NCBI RefSeq assembly: GCF_030818905.1
Contig: NZ_JAUTAZ010000001.1
Location: 1,612,001 to 1,676,000 of the forward strand
Reading direction: 5' to 3'
DNA length: 64,000 nt
Source of the DNA: Microbacterium sp. SORGH_AS_0888
GTDB taxonomy: Bacteria; Actinomycetota; Actinomycetes; Actinomycetales; Microbacteriaceae
The translations under genes and the position numbers were made by a program. The stretch's first letter is position 1; every line of letters starts with the position of its first letter. Positions 39,876 to 48,044 of this stretch are shown here, piece by piece. The notes under the pieces are model-generated. The model saw nothing but the letters and a program-made list of their open reading frames with translations, was not told where the DNA came from and did no database searches.

Positions 39876-40807
39876 GAGATCTCTCCGATCCAGCTGGGCT
39901 CGGCCTGGGTGGGGAAGAATCGCTGCCGGATCGCCTCGGACGCCTCCCGCGTGACCCGCTGCACGCGGAGCATGTACGCCGGCAGCTCGGCGAGGATCTC
40001 GCTCACCGGCCGGTACTCGAGGTCGTTGCGGATGCGGCCGAGCGCGCGCTGGACCTGGTTGGAGTGCCCGACCCGGTCCACGCGCGGGTCGATCTCGCTG
40101 ATGCACTCCTCCGCGCGCGAGATCGAGTAGATGATCGAACGCGGGAAGAGCCGGTCGAGCAGCAGGAACTCGGCGGCGTTGCGGGCGCTCGGCATGCCGC
40201 GGTACGTGCGGACGTAGGCCTCGTAGGCGCCGCACGAGCGGAGGATCGTCGTCCACGACGGGCCGGACGCCTCGGTGAGGGAGCGGGTCGCGAGCAGCCG
40301 CGCGGTCATGTCGGTGCGCTCGATCGAGCGGCCGAGGGTGAAGAACTGCCACGCCTCGTCACGGCTCGTGGAGGAGTCGACGATGCCGACGGCGAGCGCG
40401 GAGCGCTCACGCACCCACTGGAAGAAGGCGTGGCTGCGGTCGGACTGCAGCCGCCACGGCATCCGCGCGTTCGTCGTGTTCAGGCATTCCCACAGCTCGG
40501 TGGAGACGATCTCGCGCGCACGCCGGGCGTTCTCGCGGGCGGCGGTCAGCGAGTAGACGATGCTCGACGCGTTGCCGCGGTCGATCGCGAGGCGCGACAG
40601 CACGTCCTCGCGCGAGACCTGCTCGTCGGCATCCGGGAGCTCCGCGCCCATGACCGACAGGAGCGAGCGGCAGGCGGTGTCCTCATCGATCCAGGGGTCT
40701 TCGAGGAGGAGCTGGAGGTGGACGTCGAGGATGCGGGCGGTGCCGTCGCTGCGCTCGACGTAGCGGCCGATCCAGAAGAGGCTCTCGGCGATGCGACTCA
40801 GCAGCAT
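39872..40807 (-). CDS. alpha-E domain protein (DUF403)
   Basis: A 311-aa all-helical protein beginning MLLSRIAESLFWIGRYVERSDGTA, the signature start of the alpha-E family. DTACRSLLSVMG, SSIVYSLTAARENARRAREIVS and FLLLDRLFPRSIIYSISRAEE continue the conserved helices. The biochemical activity is not established; in its operon it accompanies a CP-ATP-grasp ligase and a transglutaminase. Its ATG 40807 overlaps the 3' end of the ligase gene by 10 nt (ATGCTGCTGA), and its own stop overlaps the transglutaminase start by 4 nt, so all three are translationally coupled. The strong RNA hairpin of the 40857-40923 palindrome lies about 50 nt upstream of its start. Confidence 0.92.
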   Translation of the reverse strand: MLLSRIAESLFWIGRYVERSDGTARILDVHLQLLLEDPWIDEDTACRSLLSVMGAELPDADEQVSREDVLSRLAIDRGNASSIVYSLTAARENARRAREIVSTELWECLNTTNARMPWRLQSDRSHAFFQWVRERSALAVGIVDSSTSRDEAWQFFTLGRSIERTDMTARLLATRSLTEASGPSWTTILRSCGAYEAYVRTYRGMPSARNAAEFLLLDRLFPRSIIYSISRAEECISEIDPRVDRVGHSNQVQRALGRIRNDLEYRPVSEILAELPAYMLRVQRVTREASEAIRQRFFPTQAEPSWIGEIS

Positions 40808-42615
40808 CCCGCCTCACCCCCTTCCTGCTGCCCCACCGGGCATGTCCCACTTTCGACCCCACCATGTCCCACTTTCGACCGCTCGGCGATGCCGCGAGCG
40901 GTCGAAAGTGGGACATGGTGGGGAGAGGGAGGGGAGGCGGAACGCGACTGCTGCTGCTGTTGCTGCTGCTCGGACGTCGAGCGCGGCGCGTCGTGCGGCG
41001 AATGGGTGATCTCGGCGTCGGCGCTCCGCGCGGCCGCCGCCTCGGCATCCGTGATGACGGGGAGCGCCTGGGTGACGGTCGAGGCCTGGTCCGCCACGAG
41101 GCCGGCGAGCCCATGGCCCTGGCCGTACTCCACGTGACCGGGAGCGGCACCGCCCACGACCCAGGTGTCCTTCGAGCCGCCCCCCTGGCTGGAGTTCACC
41201 ACGAGCTGCCCCTCCGGGAGCGCCACGCGGGTGAGGCCACCGGGGAGGACCCAGATGTCGTCGCCGTCGTTGACCGCGAACGGACGCAGGTCCGCGTGCC
41301 GCGGCCGCATGCCGTCCTCCACGAGCGTCGGGATCGTCGAGAGCATCACGACCGGCTGCGCGATCCAGCCGCGCGGGTCGGCCTGCAGCTTGGCACGGAG
41401 CTCGTCGAGCTCGGCGCGCGACGCATCCGGTCCCACGACCAGCCCCTTGCCGCCGGAGCCGTCGACGGGCTTGACCACGAGCTGGTCGAGCCGGTCGAGC
41501 ACCTCCTCGAGGGCTGCCGGCTCCTCCAGCCGCCAGGTGTCGACGATCGGCAGGATCGGCTCCTCCGAGAGGTAGTAGCGGATGAGGTCGGGCGTGTAGG
41601 TGTAGAGGAGCTTGTCGTCCGCGACGCCGTTGCCGACCGCGTTCGCGATCGTGACGTTTCCCATGCGCGCCGCGAGCATGAGCCCCGGGGAGCCGAGCAT
41701 CGAGTCGGCACGGAACTGCAGCGGATCGAGGAAGTCGTCGTCGACGCGGCGGTAGATGACGTCGACGCGACGCGGGCCGCGGGTCGTGCGCATGAAGACC
41801 TTGCCGCCCATGCACAGCAGGTCGCGGCCCTCCACGAGCTCGACGCCCATGAGGCGGGCGAGGAGCGTGTGCTCGAAGTAGGCCGAGTTGTACACGCCCG
41901 GGGTCAGCACGACGACGTTCGGGTCGTCGATGCCGGAGGGCGCCGAGGCGCGCAGCGCCGCGAGCAGCTTGTTGGGGTAGTCGCCGACCGGCCGCACCCG
42001 CATCGAGACGAACAGCTCCGGCAGCGTCTGCGCCATGACACGACGGTTCGAGATCACGTAGCTCACGCCCGAGGGCACGCGCACGTTGTCCTCCAGCACG
42101 CGCATCTTGCCGTGCTCGTCGCGGATCAGGTCGATCCCGGACACCTGGATGCGGACGCCGTTGGCCGAGTGGATGCCGGCCGCCTGGCGGTAGAAGTACT
42201 GGCTCGACGCGATCAGCTGCGCCGGGATGACCCCGTCGCGCACGCAGTTCTGCCGTCCGTACGCGTCGTCGAGGAACGCCTCGAGCGCGCGCACGCGCTG
42301 CTTGACGCCCGCCTCGATCTCGCTCCACTCGGCGTAGTCGATGATGCGGGGCACGGCGTCGAGCGGGAAGGGGCGCTCCTCGCCGGCGAAGTCGAAGGTG
42401 ACGCCCTGCGCGAGATAGGAGCTGGCCAGCGCCTCGGTGCGCCCCCGGAGCTCCTCCTGCGTCATGCGCGCCAGGGCCTGATGCAGCTCGCGGTAGGCGC
42501 GGCGAGAGGTCCCGGGGTCGGCCGACTCGCCGAACATCTCGTCGAAGGCGGGAAGGCCCTGAGGGGTCTTTCGCGGCGCGAGTATGGAGCCGTAGCCGTC
42601 GAAAAGGTCACCCAT
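40798..42615 (-). CDS. circularly permuted ATP-grasp protein with repeat-derived C-terminal tail
   Basis: A 605-aa CP-ATP-grasp (type 2) protein begins MGDLFDGYGSILAPRKTPQGL. Motifs of the fold are RVLEDNVRVPSGVSYVISNR, VVLTPGVYNSAYFEHTLLAR, VDVIYRRVDDDFLDPLQF, ANAVGNGVADDKLLYTY and the ATP-binding VVKPVDGSGGKGLVVGPDA. It is predicted to form amide bonds in the triad with alpha-E and transglutaminase. The family-like core ends near residue 490-510. Residues about 545-605 are a low-complexity tail: seven glutamines, then sequence encoded by the 40841-40923 palindrome (HHVPLSTARGIAERSKVGHG), ending GEAGCC. The start 42615 has TAGGCT exactly 6 nt upstream, a leaderless promoter that lies inside the stop codon region of the iclR remnant. 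Confidence 0.92.
   Translation of the reverse strand: MGDLFDGYGSILAPRKTPQGLPAFDEMFGESADPGTSRRAYRELHQALARMTQEELRGRTEALASSYLAQGVTFDFAGEERPFPLDAVPRIIDYAEWSEIEAGVKQRVRALEAFLDDAYGRQNCVRDGVIPAQLIASSQYFYRQAAGIHSANGVRIQVSGIDLIRDEHGKMRVLEDNVRVPSGVSYVISNRRVMAQTLPELFVSMRVRPVGDYPNKLLAALRASAPSGIDDPNVVVLTPGVYNSAYFEHTLLARLMGVELVEGRDLLCMGGKVFMRTTRGPRRVDVIYRRVDDDFLDPLQFRADSMLGSPGLMLAARMGNVTIANAVGNGVADDKLLYTYTPDLIRYYLSEEPILPIVDTWRLEEPAALEEVLDRLDQLVVKPVDGSGGKGLVVGPDASRAELDELRAKLQADPRGWIAQPVVMLSTIPTLVEDGMRPRHADLRPFAVNDGDDIWVLPGGLTRVALPEGQLVVNSSQGGGSKDTWVVGGAAPGHVEYGQGHGLAGLVADQASTVTQALPVITDAEAAAARSADAEITHSPHDAPRSTSEQQQQQQQSRSASPPSPHHVPLSTARGIAERSKVGHGGVESGTCPVGQQEGGEAGCC
40841..40923. repeat. 29-bp perfect inverted repeat with extra half copy (family 2), inside the CP-ATP-grasp gene
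   Basis: The motif CATGTCCCACTTTCGACC occurs at 40841-40858 and again at 40863-40880, and its reverse complement ends at 40917. Arms 40857-40885 and 40895-40923 pair perfectly over 29 bp with a 9-nt loop. The element is therefore a complete palindrome plus one extra tandem half-site. It is fully inside the coding frame of the ligase gene, near its 3' end. Confidence 0.92.
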
Positions 42616-42624
42616 GCGATGAGC

Positions 42625-42830
42625 CTAGTGGGCCGCGTGTTGCGCCGATGTTTCCCCGCCCGCGCGGGCTGCGCCCCGCTCGGTGAGCCGCTCGACGATC
42701 CGATGGCACGTGGCGACCGGCAGCCCGGCGCGACGTGCGATGTCCGAGAGCGGCTGACGTGCGCGGCCGCCTGGAACGTGCCGAGCTCGAGGAACGCACG
42801 ATCCATGAGCGACCCGGCGTTCTCGTCCAT
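42625..42830 (-). pseudogene. IclR-family regulator remnant, frameshifted and truncated
   Basis: Reading from ATG 42830, one frame gives MDENAGSLMDRAFLELGTFQ, the start of an IclR-type HTH domain. The continuation PLSDIARRAGLPVATCHRIV-ERLTERG, with the IclR recognition helix, is in a different frame. One base appears lost near 42757, in the stretch around CACGTCAGCCG. The frame then ends at TAG 42625-42627 after about 30 more residues, whereas intact IclR proteins run about 250 residues. This fills most of the 300-nt gap between the CP-ATP-grasp and molybdopterin genes. Its stop codon overlaps the -10 box of the ligase gene, so the fragment probably survives as promoter DNA. Confidence 0.7.
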
Positions 42831-42915
42831 CCCTCGATCCTCCCGGCCCCCGCGTCTCGAGCCCGCGACGCGGGGTTCTCGGCGGGGACAAGGGGTTCGG
42901 GGTTAGCATCGGGCC

Positions 42916-44496
42916 GTGCGACGCGAAGCGACGGGACGAGCGGCGGCCGCCGGCGTCGCCGCGACCGTGTTCGGCGTCGGCATCGGGGAGCTGGCCGGTG
43001 CGCTCGTGGGCACGAGCCCGATCGCCGCCGTCGGCTCAGCCGCGATCGACCTCGCCCCGGCCTGGGCCAAGGATGCCGCGATCGCCCTGTTCGGCACGGG
43101 CGACAAGGCCGCGCTCCTCACGGGCGTCGTGCTGGTGCTGCTGGCGGTCGCCGCGGGCCTCGGGACGCTCGAGCGTCGGCTGCCGCCGTGGGGACGCACG
43201 GTCCTCGTGCTGCTCGGGATGCTGGGCGTCGCCGCCTCCGTCTCCCGCGCGGACGCGACGGCGCTGTCCTGGCTGCCCGCGGCGGCCGCCGCCACCGCCG
43301 CGGTGCTCGTCCTCCCCCTGCTCCTGCGCCGATCGACGGCTCCCGGCGTTCCGCACCGTCCGGCGCCGGCGAGCCCGGATGCTGCCGGGACCGCCGCATC
43401 CGTCGCGACCCCCGTCCCGCGGCCCGCTCCCAGCCGACGCGCCTTCCTCGTGTGGACCGGCGCCGCGGCCGGCGTCGGCGTGCTCGCGACCCTCGGGTCC
43501 ACCGCGCTGCGCGCGGGCGGCCGCGCCGTCGCCGCCGCGCGCGCGGCGATCACGCTGCCGAGGGCCACGAGGACCGTGTCCGTCCCCGCGGGCGCCGAGC
43601 TCGGCATCCCCGGCCTGTCCCCGGCGATCACCCCCAACGCCGACTTCTACCGGATCGACACCGCCCTCGTCGTCCCGCAGATCGATCCCGCCGCATGGCG
43701 ACTGCGCATCCACGGTCTCGTCGAGAACGAGGTCACGCTCACGTGGGACGAGCTGCTCGCCCTGCCCCTCGCCGAGAGCGCGACGACGCTCACGTGCGTG
43801 TCGAACGAGGTCGGCGGGGACCTCATCGGCACCGCGATCTGGCTCGGGCACCCGATCCGCGAGCTGCTCGCACGAGCGGTTCCCCGCGACGGCGCGGACA
43901 TGGTGCTCTCGACCTCGCAGGACGGCTTCACGGCCGGCACCCCGCTCGACGCCCTCACCGACCCGGGGCGCGAGGCGATCCTCGCCGTCGGGATGAACGG
44001 CGAGCCGCTGCCGCTCGAGCACGGCTTCCCGGTGCGCATGGTCGTCCCCGGCCTCTACGGCTACGTCTCGGCGACCAAGTGGGTGACCGACCTCGAGGTC
44101 ACGCGCTTCGCGGACGCGACCGCCTACTGGACGACACGCGGCTGGTCCGAGCGCGGCCCGATCAAGCTCGCGTCGCGTATCGACGTGCCCCGCGGCGGCG
44201 CGTCGATCGATCCAGGCGACGCCGTCATCGCCGGCGTCGCCTGGCAGCAGCACACCGGGGTCCGGGGCGTGGAGGTGCAGGTCGACGGCGGCGCATGGCA
44301 ACCGGCGACGCTTGCTGCGCCGATCTCGGGCGACACGTGGGTGCAGTGGTCGCTGCCGTGGGCCGCGACATCCGGGAGCCACACGATCCGCTGCCGGGCG
44401 ACGAGCACGACGGGCGAGACCCAGACCGCCGCGCTCGCCCCGCCGGCGCCCGACGGTGCGACGGGGTGGGACGAGGTCAGCGTGACGGTGCGCTGA
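42916..44496 (+). CDS. membrane-anchored molybdopterin-dependent oxidoreductase (sulfite oxidase fold)
   Basis: A 526-aa protein with GTG start at 42916, preceded by TAGCAT exactly 6 nt upstream. The first ~200 residues hold about four hydrophobic segments ([73 protein letters not shown]). The sulfite-oxidase-type cofactor domain follows: [35 protein letters not shown], with the molybdenum-ligand Cys in [18 protein letters not shown], and [21 protein letters not shown]-terminal dimerisation-type beta domain ([16 protein letters not shown]) closes it. The catalytic domain should face outside; substrate is unknown. Its 3' end overlaps the convergent ABC ATPase gene by 20 nt. Confidence 0.93.
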   Translation: MRREATGRAAAAGVAATVFGVGIGELAGALVGTSPIAAVGSAAIDLAPAWAKDAAIALFGTGDKAALLTGVVLVLLAVAAGLGTLERRLPPWGRTVLVLLGMLGVAASVSRADATALSWLPAAAAATAAVLVLPLLLRRSTAPGVPHRPAPASPDAAGTAASVATPVPRPAPSRRAFLVWTGAAAGVGVLATLGSTALRAGGRAVAAARAAITLPRATRTVSVPAGAELGIPGLSPAITPNADFYRIDTALVVPQIDPAAWRLRIHGLVENEVTLTWDELLALPLAESATTLTCVSNEVGGDLIGTAIWLGHPIRELLARAVPRDGADMVLSTSQDGFTAGTPLDALTDPGREAILAVGMNGEPLPLEHGFPVRMVVPGLYGYVSATKWVTDLEVTRFADATAYWTTRGWSERGPIKLASRIDVPRGGASIDPGDAVIAGVAWQQHTGVRGVEVQVDGGAWQPATLAAPISGDTWVQWSLPWAATSGSHTIRCRATSTTGETQTAALAPPAPDGATGWDEVSVTVR

Positions 44497-45256
44497 GCGC
44501 CCCCTCGAACAGCAGGCGCTCGAGCCGATCGCACAGCTCGTGGAACCGCGGCGACGTCAGCGTGCCCACGTCCCGCGGTCGGGGCAGGTCGATCGGCACG
44601 ACGGCGACGATCCGGCCCGGACGCGCGCTCATGACCGCGACGCTGTCCGAGAGCAGGACGGCCTCCCGGATGCTGTGCGTGACCATGAGCGTCGTGGCAC
44701 GCGACATCATCCAGATGCGCTGGAGCTCGAGGTTCAGCCGCTGACGCGTCATGTCGTCGAGCGCGCCGAACGGCTCGTCGAGAAGCAGCAGCCGCGGGTC
44801 GCCGACGAGCGCTCGCGCGACCGCGACGCGCTGGCGCATCCCGCCGGAGAGGTGTGCCGGCGTGGTCTGCTCGAAGCCCCGCAGCCCCACCAGCTCGATC
44901 AGCTCGGCGGCGCGCGCGGGAGGGAACGGCGCGCGCGCCACGGTGCGCGGGAGCCGGATGTTCTTCAGCACCGTCCGCCAGGGCAGCAGCGCCGGGTCCT
45001 GGAACGCGACACCGAGACGGTGGCTGCGGCGCAGGGCCGCCGGCGAGGCCCCGTCGACCGTCACGGTGCCGGAGGTCGGCACGTCGAGGTCGGCAAGGAT
45101 CCTCAGGATCGTGCTCTTGCCGCAGCCCGAAGGACCGAGCAGCGAGACGAACGAGCCCGCGGGCGAGCGGAGGTCGACGCCGTCGATCGCCGTGACGACG
45201 GTGCGCCCGGACGTGAACTGTTTGGTGAGGCCGGAGATCTCGATTCCGTCGGCCAT
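44477..45256 (-). CDS. ABC transporter ATP-binding protein (SsuB/TauB-like)
   Basis: A 259-aa ATPase with Walker [11 protein letters not shown]-loop [12 protein letters not shown], signature [15 protein letters not shown], Walker [13 protein letters not shown] and H-loop MVTHSIREA. Sequence style is that of the nitrate/sulfonate/taurine/HMP importer group. It pairs with the NMT1-like binding protein and fused permease upstream. GGAAGGG precedes ATG 45256. The 71-nt gap to the binding protein contains a 16-bp perfect hairpin (45285-45322), which may set the ratio of binding protein to ATPase. It is the last gene of the cluster and overlaps the convergent molybdopterin gene by 20 nt. Confidence 0.94.
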   Translation of the reverse strand: MADGIEISGLTKQFTSGRTVVTAIDGVDLRSPAGSFVSLLGPSGCGKSTILRILADLDVPTSGTVTVDGASPAALRRSHRLGVAFQDPALLPWRTVLKNIRLPRTVARAPFPPARAAELIELVGLRGFEQTTPAHLSGGMRQRVAVARALVGDPRLLLLDEPFGALDDMTRQRLNLELQRIWMMSRATTLMVTHSIREAVLLSDSVAVMSARPGRIVAVVPIDLPRPRDVGTLTSPRFHELCDRLERLLFEGALSAPSR

Positions 45257-45284
45257 GTGCGGGCCCTTCCGTCGCAGGGGCGAA

Positions 45285-45322
45285 CTGCTCCCGGGATCGG
45301 CCACACCCGATCCCGGGAGCAG
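45285..45322. terminator. 16-bp perfect hairpin between binding-protein and ATPase genes
   Basis: CTGCTCCCGGGATCGG (45285-45300) pairs with its exact complement at 45307-45322 around the 6-nt loop ccacac. It starts 5 nt after the binding-protein stop. No T-tract follows on the transcribed strand. Placement after a solute-binding-protein gene is typical of processing or partial-termination hairpins that raise its level relative to downstream genes. Confidence 0.7.
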
Positions 45323-45327
45323 CCGCG

Positions 45328-46359
45328 TCAGTTGATCATGTCGAGGATCTTGGTCGTGAACAGCTGGTCGGCCGTCACCGAGATCCCCAGCATCCCGATC
45401 GTCTTGATGTTGGCCGCCATCGCGTCCTTCGTCAGCGCCAAGGGCGTGGTCACGTCGGGCGTGAGGATGAGGTCCTTCATCGCCTTGGCCTCGAGCACCT
45501 GCTGGTCCAGGTCGAGCCCCTGGTCCTTGCCGTACTTCTGCACCGTGAGCTCTGCGGCCTTCTGCGGGTCGTCCATGAGGGCCTGGTAGCCCTGGCGCGT
45601 GGCCTTCAGGAACGCCGCGAGGGCCTCCGGGTTCTTCTCGATCGTCTCGTTCGTGGCGACGAACACGTCGGCGAGGACGTCGTAGCCGTGGTCCGCGAAG
45701 AGCATGACATGGGTCTTGAAGCCCTTCTTCTCCAGCTGGGTCGGCTCGTTGATCGAGAACACGACCTGGCCGTCGACCTCGCCGTTGGCCACGGGAGCGG
45801 GGTCGTACTGCACCGGCACGACGGTGACCTGCGAGGGGTCGATGCCGTTGATCTTGAGGAGCAGGTCGAACGCGGTCTGGTTGCCCGCGGCCACGCCGAT
45901 GCGCTTGCCGATCATGTCCTGCGGGGTGTTGATGGGCTTGTCGGCCAGGCTGAGGATGCAGAACGGGTTCTTCTGGAAGGCCGCGCCGAAGATCTTCAGG
46001 TCGGCGCCCTCGGAGATCGCCTTGGCGATCGTGTCGGCGTTGGAGGATCCCACCAGCGCCTTCCCGGACGCCACGACCGTGTCGGAGGTCACGTTGGGTC
46101 CGCCGGGCTGCCACGAGAAGTCGACGCCGTTGGCGGCGTACATCCCCTCATCGTCGGCCAGCCAGTTGGCTCCCCACTCGACGGTGGGCAGCCACCCCAG
46201 CTGGTACGAGACCGGCGTCGCGCCGGCAGAGGTGGCGTCGCTCGACGCCGAGGGGCTGGCGCAGCCGACGAGCGCGATCGCCGTGGCGGCGACGACGGCG
46301 ATCGTGGCGGCCAGACGGCGCCCGCGGCGCCGGGAGGGGGTGCTGCTAGGGTCTGACAT
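45328..46359 (-). CDS. ABC substrate-binding lipoprotein, NMT1/THI5-like
   Basis: A 343-aa lipoprotein. Signal peptide [20 protein letters not shown] places it on the outer membrane face. The mature N-terminus [21 protein letters not shown] fits the NMT1/THI5 (pyrimidine, riboflavin, nitrate/sulfonate type) binding proteins, and later motifs [20 protein letters not shown] and [20 protein letters not shown] agree. Start ATG 46359 has AAGGAG upstream. Members of this fold bind small heteroaromatic or anionic ligands rather than sugars, which is notable next to sugar-like enzymes. It works with the fused permease and the ATPase at 44477. Confidence 0.93.
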   Translation of the reverse strand: MSDPSSTPSRRRGRRLAATIAVVAATAIALVGCASPSASSDATSAGATPVSYQLGWLPTVEWGANWLADDEGMYAANGVDFSWQPGGPNVTSDTVVASGKALVGSSNADTIAKAISEGADLKIFGAAFQKNPFCILSLADKPINTPQDMIGKRIGVAAGNQTAFDLLLKINGIDPSQVTVVPVQYDPAPVANGEVDGQVVFSINEPTQLEKKGFKTHVMLFADHGYDVLADVFVATNETIEKNPEALAAFLKATRQGYQALMDDPQKAAELTVQKYGKDQGLDLDQQVLEAKAMKDLILTPDVTTPLALTKDAMAANIKTIGMLGISVTADQLFTTKILDMIN

Positions 46360-46433
46360 TGCGTGTCTCCTTGAGTGGTGGACTGTTGTGATAGGTGGTG
46401 CATCTCTTGCGACGGAGCCGCAAGCCGTAGGCA

Positions 46434-48044
46434 TCAGTGGCCGAGATGTCGTTGAACCGCGCTCTCGGCCACTGTGGCGACGCCGTACAGGAGGAAAGCC
46501 GCCGCGGTGACGGCCGCGACGGCCGCCCACACGAAGGCGAACTGCGCATCCGCTGCGGCTCGGAGCATGTCCGAGCCCAGCCCCGTGCCCGTGGCCAGCC
46601 ACTCGGCCAGGAGGGCGCCGAGCATGGCGGTCGGCGCGGCGGTCCGCGCGGCGGAGAAGATGGCCGGCACGCTCGCCGGGATCATGACCAGGCGCACCTC
46701 CTTCCACCGGGAACCGCCGCCGACGCGCACGAGGTCCAGTCCGGACGACGGCGTGCGCGCGAGCGCGCCGGAGACGATGACGAGCGTGGGAAAGAGCGCG
46801 ACCAGGCCTGCGATGAAGAGCACGACGGCGACGCCCCGCCCGAAGATCAGCACGAACAGCGGGGTGAGGGCGACGAGCGGAACGGCCCGCATCGAGACAG
46901 TGAGGGGCGTCACGAGCGACCGCACGGTCGGGCTCACCGTCATCAGCACGGCCAGCGCGAGTGCCACGAGCGTCCCGGCGACGAAGCCGAGCAGCGTGTC
47001 GAACAGCGTGACCCCGAGTCCGGACAGCAGCCGCTGCAGGTGAGCGGGCGCATCGGCATCCGTGACGAGGTAGCGGAACACGTCCGCCGGCCCCTTCATG
47101 AAGTACGCGCTCAACCCCGATCCGGAGACGACCGCCTGCCAGAGCGCGAGGATCACCGCGACGCTCAGCACGAACGATCCGGTTCCCAGGACCAGCCGAC
47201 GCGGCCAGGAACCCCGCGCCCCGCCGACGGGAAGGCTCACGAGGGCGCCGTGTCGCATCCACGGCACGAGGAGGCGCTCGGCGAGCGCGGTGGCGGCGTA
47301 GAAGAGCCCCGCGAGCAGCGCCGTGTACAGCGCGAGACCCCACGTGCGAGTGATGTCGAGGCTCTGCGAGCTGTAGACCATCGCGATCCCGAGTCCGGCT
47401 CGGGCTCCGAGGTACTCGCCGATCACCGCGCCGAGAACGCATGCCGGCGCGGCGATGCGCAGGCCGGAGAAGACGGAGGGCAGGGCCGCCTTCATCCGGA
47501 CGAGGGCGAGCTGCCACACCGCGCCCCCGCCCGCGGCGCGCACGACGTCGAGGCTCGCGGCGTCGGCCGATCGGAATCCGAGCAGGATCGCGATGAGCGT
47601 CGTGAAGAACACTCCCTGCGCCGAGACGACGACCTGTGCCCACCCCTCGGGCAGCACGGCGATGAGGATCGGGGCGATCGCCACGAGCGGCAGGCAGTAG
47701 AGCGCGACGAACAGGCGGAAGAACAGGGCTTCCAGCGGTCGGATCAGCAGGAAGAGCACGGCGCCGCCGACGGCGACGAGGTTGCCGAAGAACCAGCCGA
47801 GGGATGCCTCCCAGCCGGTCTGGATGAGGTGGGGCCACACGAACGGCACGTCGGCGACGGCTCGTGCCACGATCGCGGTCGGCGGCGGCACGGCATAGGA
47901 GTCCGCGAGCACCGTGACGGCGGCGAGCTGCCAGAGCAGCAGGAATCCCGCGATCCCGGCGACGGGGAGGACGACCGGCCGCAGGCGTGCACGCAGCGCC
48001 CACGCCCACCCGGCCGCCGCCGCCGCCGCCGCCGAGGCGGTCAT
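46434..48044 (-). CDS. fused double-domain ABC permease
   Basis: A 536-aa membrane protein containing two BPD_transp_1 domains in one chain. The first begins LPVAGIAGFLLLWQLAAVTVL with the EAA-type loop VVRAAGGGAVWQLALVRMKAALPSV; the second begins LGTGSFVLSVAVILALWQAVV with LVRVGGGSRWKEVRLVMIPASVPAI. Usually such transporters use a homodimer of a single-domain permease, so this is a tandem duplication and fusion. The N-terminus (MTASAAAAAAAGW) is encoded by a run of GCC repeats. The start overlaps the UbiD stop by 4 nt. It forms the channel for the binding protein downstream. Confidence 0.92.
   Translation of the reverse strand: MTASAAAAAAAGWAWALRARLRPVVLPVAGIAGFLLLWQLAAVTVLADSYAVPPPTAIVARAVADVPFVWPHLIQTGWEASLGWFFGNLVAVGGAVLFLLIRPLEALFFRLFVALYCLPLVAIAPILIAVLPEGWAQVVVSAQGVFFTTLIAILLGFRSADAASLDVVRAAGGGAVWQLALVRMKAALPSVFSGLRIAAPACVLGAVIGEYLGARAGLGIAMVYSSQSLDITRTWGLALYTALLAGLFYAATALAERLLVPWMRHGALVSLPVGGARGSWPRRLVLGTGSFVLSVAVILALWQAVVSGSGLSAYFMKGPADVFRYLVTDADAPAHLQRLLSGLGVTLFDTLLGFVAGTLVALALAVLMTVSPTVRSLVTPLTVSMRAVPLVALTPLFVLIFGRGVAVVLFIAGLVALFPTLVIVSGALARTPSSGLDLVRVGGGSRWKEVRLVMIPASVPAIFSAARTAAPTAMLGALLAEWLATGTGLGSDMLRAAADAQFAFVWAAVAAVTAAAFLLYGVATVAESAVQRHLGH

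Noticed and set aside
48005..48040. Run of GCC triplets as a possible microsatellite or CRISPR-like repeat
   Set aside because: It is an in-frame poly-Ala codon run at the permease N-terminus with no spacers; retained only as a note on possible length variation.
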